The translations under genes and the position numbers were made by a program. The notes beneath the pieces were generated by a model. It was not told where the DNA came from. It searched no databases and saw only the letters and a list, made by a program, of their open reading frames with translations. A stretch of DNA of 64,000 bases, taken from Bacteroidota bacterium (GTDB taxonomy: Bacteria > Bacteroidota > Ignavibacteria > Kryptoniales > JAKASW01). How positions within the stretch are numbered: position 1 is the first letter of the stretch; each line of letters opens with the position of its first letter. The stretch lies in contig JAKAGT010000020.1 in assembly GCA_021825585.1 (NCBI GenBank), positions 39,609-103,608 of the forward strand, in the 5' to 3' direction. This document shows positions 61,581-64,000 of the stretch, piece by piece.

Positions 61581-63035
61581 TCAATCAACCCTTAGGTGCC
61601 GTTCCTGGTCGGGCTCATAAAAGGCGTTATGCTCCTCCAAATAGCGGTAAAGGTTTTCATAACTTTCAAAACTTAGCCTTGCGCTAAACTGTCTCGCCTT
61701 CGACAGCATGTCAATGTATGCGACAGGGTCTTTTCTGTTCGTTAGTCTCTTCAATGTCAAGAGGTAATCATCTCGGTATACAGTGGGGATAATGATCTTA
61801 GTCTCTTGCTTGCTTACGAGCTCGGCATTCATCATGACGCGCGCTATCCTTCCGTTCCCGTCCTCAAAGGGATGCACTTCACTGACCAAAAACATCATAT
61901 ACGCTGCACGAGCAAATGGGCTCTTTAGCGCATTGTAGAACTCAAAACCTTGCCTCAATGTGCCACGAACAAGCTTGAAGTCCACAAAATGCGTATTACC
62001 CGCCCGGTTGTTCTTGCCTTTGAATCGTCCCGGCGACTTACTCTTGCGCGAAGAAAGGAGTATCGCGTGCCTCGTAGTCAGAACACTTAGGAATTCATCC
62101 GGGTCAGAAGGTATCCGACTCATTTCGTTTCTATCGGAGACTATCTGATATGTCCCAAGAATATCATGTGAGTCTTCGCCGCGTGATTCCAGGGGGACCC
62201 CGGTATCAACAATCTTCTTAGCTTCTTCTACCTCGAAAACGGTCCCTTCAATATAGTTGGAAAAGTATGCCTCGAAGAAAGCAAAATTTCTAAACGACTT
62301 GACTGAATTGTTGTTTTCCGGGATGGAATGGAATTCCTTGTTGTGCAGATAGTTGAAAAGTATTTCGAAGACTTGAATCCTATGCCTGTCAAATGGAACT
62401 CCGGTGGCACGCGAGATCGCTAAAGGCGATTTTAAGATATTTGATGGCTTTGTGGAAAGAATGGCCCCGATCATCTTGTTCAGTCTTTCAAATTCCTCTT
62501 GCATGTTCAGCAGTTTCGCAGCCTTCCTTGCGGAATCTCGCAGTTGATTTAGCCCTTCTTCGCCATGTACGCTGGCTATGTCATCCAGTTTTTCCTCTAT
62601 CTCAGGCAAGCTTAGAGATTTCGAGTCTGGTCCCACTTTCTTAGTTATCTGCAAATTCTCAAGGAACGCTCTCTCTTTGCTCGATACGTACAACTCGCCG
62701 AACATTTTATTGTCACCCTGGATAGGACCTTTCCCTTTGAGGAAGTTAATTGTAATTCCTGGCAGCCCTATTTTCTTTCTATATGAATGGGTCACGAATA
62801 TTTGACTTGTCGAAGTTGGTTTGAATTCAAATGCTGAACGGTGACTTAGAACTGCTCCTGGATAAAGACTTCCGAGAATTTCCAGAATGTTTCTTCTTAT
62901 TATTTCTTCCGGCTGCTCATCGAGATTTGTAGAATATATCCTTGGTGCTATTTTTCGAATTTTTTTCTGTTTCACCATGAACGATATGGTATACGCCTTG
63001 TGAGAGTCCGACGATGCAAATACGAGTTCACTCAT
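61581..63035 (-). CDS. Fic-domain protein with N-terminal AbiEi-like winged helix
   Basis: The 484-residue protein has an N-terminal part (about 1-130) resembling AbiEi-type antitoxin winged helices (KIRKIAPRIYS, NILEILGSLYPGAVLSHRSAFEF) and a Fic domain with the AMP-transfer motif HPFEDGNGR (388-396). An inhibitory SxxxEG motif (S259-G264) marks a class II, self-inhibited Fic protein. Fic enzymes modify proteins with AMP or a related group. The fusion of a DNA-binding antitoxin-like domain with Fic suggests a self-regulated toxin or defence gene. A set of direct repeats lies directly upstream. The ATG has GGAAG nine bases upstream. Confidence 0.85.
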   Translation of the reverse strand: MSELVFASSDSHKAYTISFMVKQKKIRKIAPRIYSTNLDEQPEEIIRRNILEILGSLYPGAVLSHRSAFEFKPTSTSQIFVTHSYRKKIGLPGITINFLKGKGPIQGDNKMFGELYVSSKERAFLENLQITKKVGPDSKSLSLPEIEEKLDDIASVHGEEGLNQLRDSARKAAKLLNMQEEFERLNKMIGAILSTKPSNILKSPLAISRATGVPFDRHRIQVFEILFNYLHNKEFHSIPENNNSVKSFRNFAFFEAYFSNYIEGTVFEVEEAKKIVDTGVPLESRGEDSHDILGTYQIVSDRNEMSRIPSDPDEFLSVLTTRHAILLSSRKSKSPGRFKGKNNRAGNTHFVDFKLVRGTLRQGFEFYNALKSPFARAAYMMFLVSEVHPFEDGNGRIARVMMNAELVSKQETKIIIPTVYRDDYLLTLKRLTNRKDPVAYIDMLSKARQFSARLSFESYENLYRYLEEHNAFYEPDQERHLRVD

Positions 63036-63043
63036 TCTAATAA

Positions 63044-63270
63044 TCTTCCACTTTGATCGCTTTTTGTCCCACGTATTATAATTATTTTCTACTATAAAGC
63101 CAAATTGTCAAAATATTTTCCACTTTACACTGATCCTTAAATCGGGGATTTTATACTGACGCGGCATGATTCTGATTTTTTTCCATCATAACCATTCATT
63201 TGATCGGAAGTTACAAATATTTTCCACTATAGCCCTGATATGTCAAAGGATTTTCCACAATAAAAAGCCC
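63044..63270. promoter_or_regulatory. Operator-like direct repeats upstream of the Fic gene
   Basis: TTTTCYAC boxes occur at 63085-63092, 63116-63123, 63220-63227 and 63251-63258. A weaker TCTTCCAC lies at 63044-63051. The first and second, and the third and fourth, are each spaced exactly 31 bp. Between the boxes of each pair is a GCC and a TGTCAAA block (TTTGACA on the gene strand, a -35-like element). The array fits autoregulation by the DNA-binding domain of the Fic protein. Confidence 0.65.
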
Positions 63271-63285
63271 AATTCTCGCACATTC

Positions 63286-63714
63286 TTATCGGGTTTGGTC
63301 ATGAAACGGCTTAATTTTAAAACGTTTCATGTATCGCACCGCATTCGGAGTGAGTCTATAAATAATAACGCCTCGTTCAAGGTCCGCTATTTCTCTACTA
63401 TCGAATATGGGTGGTTCAAACCAGTTGAGCTCCTCCAGTTCCGCACAAACCTCGCAGCCCATATCAATTCGAGTGAGCGTTTTATCAATCGGGTTTATGC
63501 TCATAAGGATTCTACGTTGGGCTATTGTAAGTGTATTCCAAATTCGCTTTTGTGTTTTACACAAACGGAAGTAATCCCATGCTAGAAGCAGCAATAGCAC
63601 TCCTATTGGGATTACCCATGTATAGGTTATTCCGAGATAAAAGTTTCCTATCTTTATCGGTAGACAAAAATGAAGCAGAAAACCTAATACAAGAAATAAC
63701 AGTGTGCGCCACAA
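63286..63714 (-). CDS. Small membrane protein resembling SieB superinfection exclusion proteins
   Basis: The 142-residue protein has two N-terminal membrane helices (about 3-18 and 31-46) and a cytosolic part with RIWNTLTIAQRRIL near residue 57 and a C-terminal winged-helix-like NAVRYMKRFK. This layout resembles SieB-type superinfection exclusion proteins, but the match is weak. The start is a TTG (63714) with an in-frame stop at about 63744. The left end of an IS200/IS605 element begins about 30 bases upstream, so the native start may have been lost. It faces the Fic gene on the same strand across 250 bases. Confidence 0.45.
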   Translation of the reverse strand: MWRTLLFLVLGFLLHFCLPIKIGNFYLGITYTWVIPIGVLLLLLAWDYFRLCKTQKRIWNTLTIAQRRILMSINPIDKTLTRIDMGCEVCAELEELNWFEPPIFDSREIADLERGVIIYRLTPNAVRYMKRFKIKPFHDQTR

Positions 63715-63749
63715 TGATTGTGCTCTGGATTTTAGTCCGACTTAGAAAC

Positions 63750-64000
63750 CCACTGCCTTTGGCAGTGGTGATGGAAAGATGGCTTTGCCGAAGGAAAGGG
63801 GTTAGATTAATGAGGAATGGGAAAGTACAGGAAGCTGTCACATGCGATCTATTATTGCAAATACCACATAGTGTGGGTGCCGAAGTATCGTTACCGAATA
63901 TTGAAGGGAGCGATAAAGGAAGAGTTGCAACGGGATATAAAGGGGATGAGCGAGTGGTTAGGCTGTGAAGTGGAAGAATTGAATATACAGGAAGACCACG
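63750..64000 (+). mobile_element. IS200/IS605-family element, left end (right end outside window)
   Basis: CCACTGCC (63750-63757) and GGCAGTGG (63761-63768) form a perfect eight-base hairpin with a TTT loop, the expected subterminal hairpin of an IS200/IS605 left end. The tnpA gene begins about 50 bases later and runs out of the window. The outer boundary of the element cannot be fixed here. Confidence 0.8.
63817..64000 (+). CDS. tnpA: IS200/IS605 TnpA transposase (3' end outside window)
   Basis: The frame starts at ATG 63817 (GAGGA nearby) and gives 61 residues: GKYRKLSHAIYYCKYHIVWV, then PKYRYRILKGAIKEEL and VEELNIQEDH. The YKYHIVWVPKYR block is the hallmark of the IS200-type tyrosine (Y1) transposase, and the HUH motif HVH is expected just after the visible end. 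The enzyme cuts and rejoins single-stranded DNA at the hairpin ends. The gene reads rightward, away from the SieB-like gene. Confidence 0.92.
   Translation, partial: MGKYRKLSHAIYYCKYHIVWVPKYRYRILKGAIKEELQRDIKGMSEWLGCEVEELNIQEDH

Noticed and set aside
63531..63968. A 145-codon plus-strand frame across the IS left end
   Set aside because: It is out of frame with the recognised transposase and antisense to the SieB-like gene.

Overview
The window comes from a Gram-negative bacterium of about 52% G+C. Its gene families are typical of the Bacteroidota/Chlorobi (FCB) group: a VPS10/BNR-repeat secreted protein, a TonB-dependent receptor with a carboxypeptidase-like N-terminal domain, BBP2-type and CACGC-type outer-membrane barrels, and secreted M1 and M28 peptidases. 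I would guess Ignavibacteria or a related uncultured lineage, but no ribosomal gene is present, so this placement is an inference. The sequence reads as ordinary chromosome, with mobile or defence-type material at the right edge.

Layout. 1-3.4 kb: 5' part of a leftward secreted beta-propeller protein and tRNA-Lys(CTT). 3.7-10.2 kb: rightward methionine gamma-lyase-like enzyme, pgeF, glmS, an FMN-binding-like exported protein and a Tat-exported amidase. 10.2-13.5 kb: a Memo-like protein, then cysE-cysK behind a Cys-rich leader peptide and a terminator with a matching antiterminator arm. 13.5-26.1 kb: a long leftward array with two peptidases, a NUDIX hydrolase, an ICMT-like methyltransferase, an ABC-2 exporter and a MacB/Lol-like efflux set. 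26.1-30.6 kb: two adjoining MITE-like palindromes, small regulators, a methyltransferase, and a YhbD-bactofilin-bactofilin operon. 30.6-36.2 kb: a B12-binding radical SAM enzyme, an acidic unknown, a TauE/SafE-DUF1634 pair, a dehydrogenase remnant and a beta-barrel protein.

36.4-49.5 kb is a K+ transport locus: PII-like protein, BBP2 porin, an ICMT-like gene broken by an amber codon, kdpF-kdpA-kdpB-kdpC, a second KdpB-like protein, an SMR-like protein, kdpD and kdpE. The second KdpB aligns without gaps to kdpB as far as the phosphorylated Asp313. It has lost TGES, KTGT after the Asp, GDGTND, the charged residues of TM5 and about 117 residues of the nucleotide-binding region. It looks like an intact pseudo-ATPase.

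49.5-64 kb: an unknown small protein with an unusual leader, a possible structured RNA, a seven-PAS hybrid kinase, a TonB receptor followed by an SCO protein, a small membrane-anchored protein, an aldo/keto reductase remnant, an AbiEi-Fic-type fusion with operator-like repeats spaced 31 bp, a SieB-like membrane protein and the left end of an IS200/IS605 element.

The strongest candidates for something not previously described are the KdpB pseudoenzyme inside the kdp locus and the cysteine leader-peptide attenuator ahead of cysE. Both are read directly from sequence. Their function is inferred.
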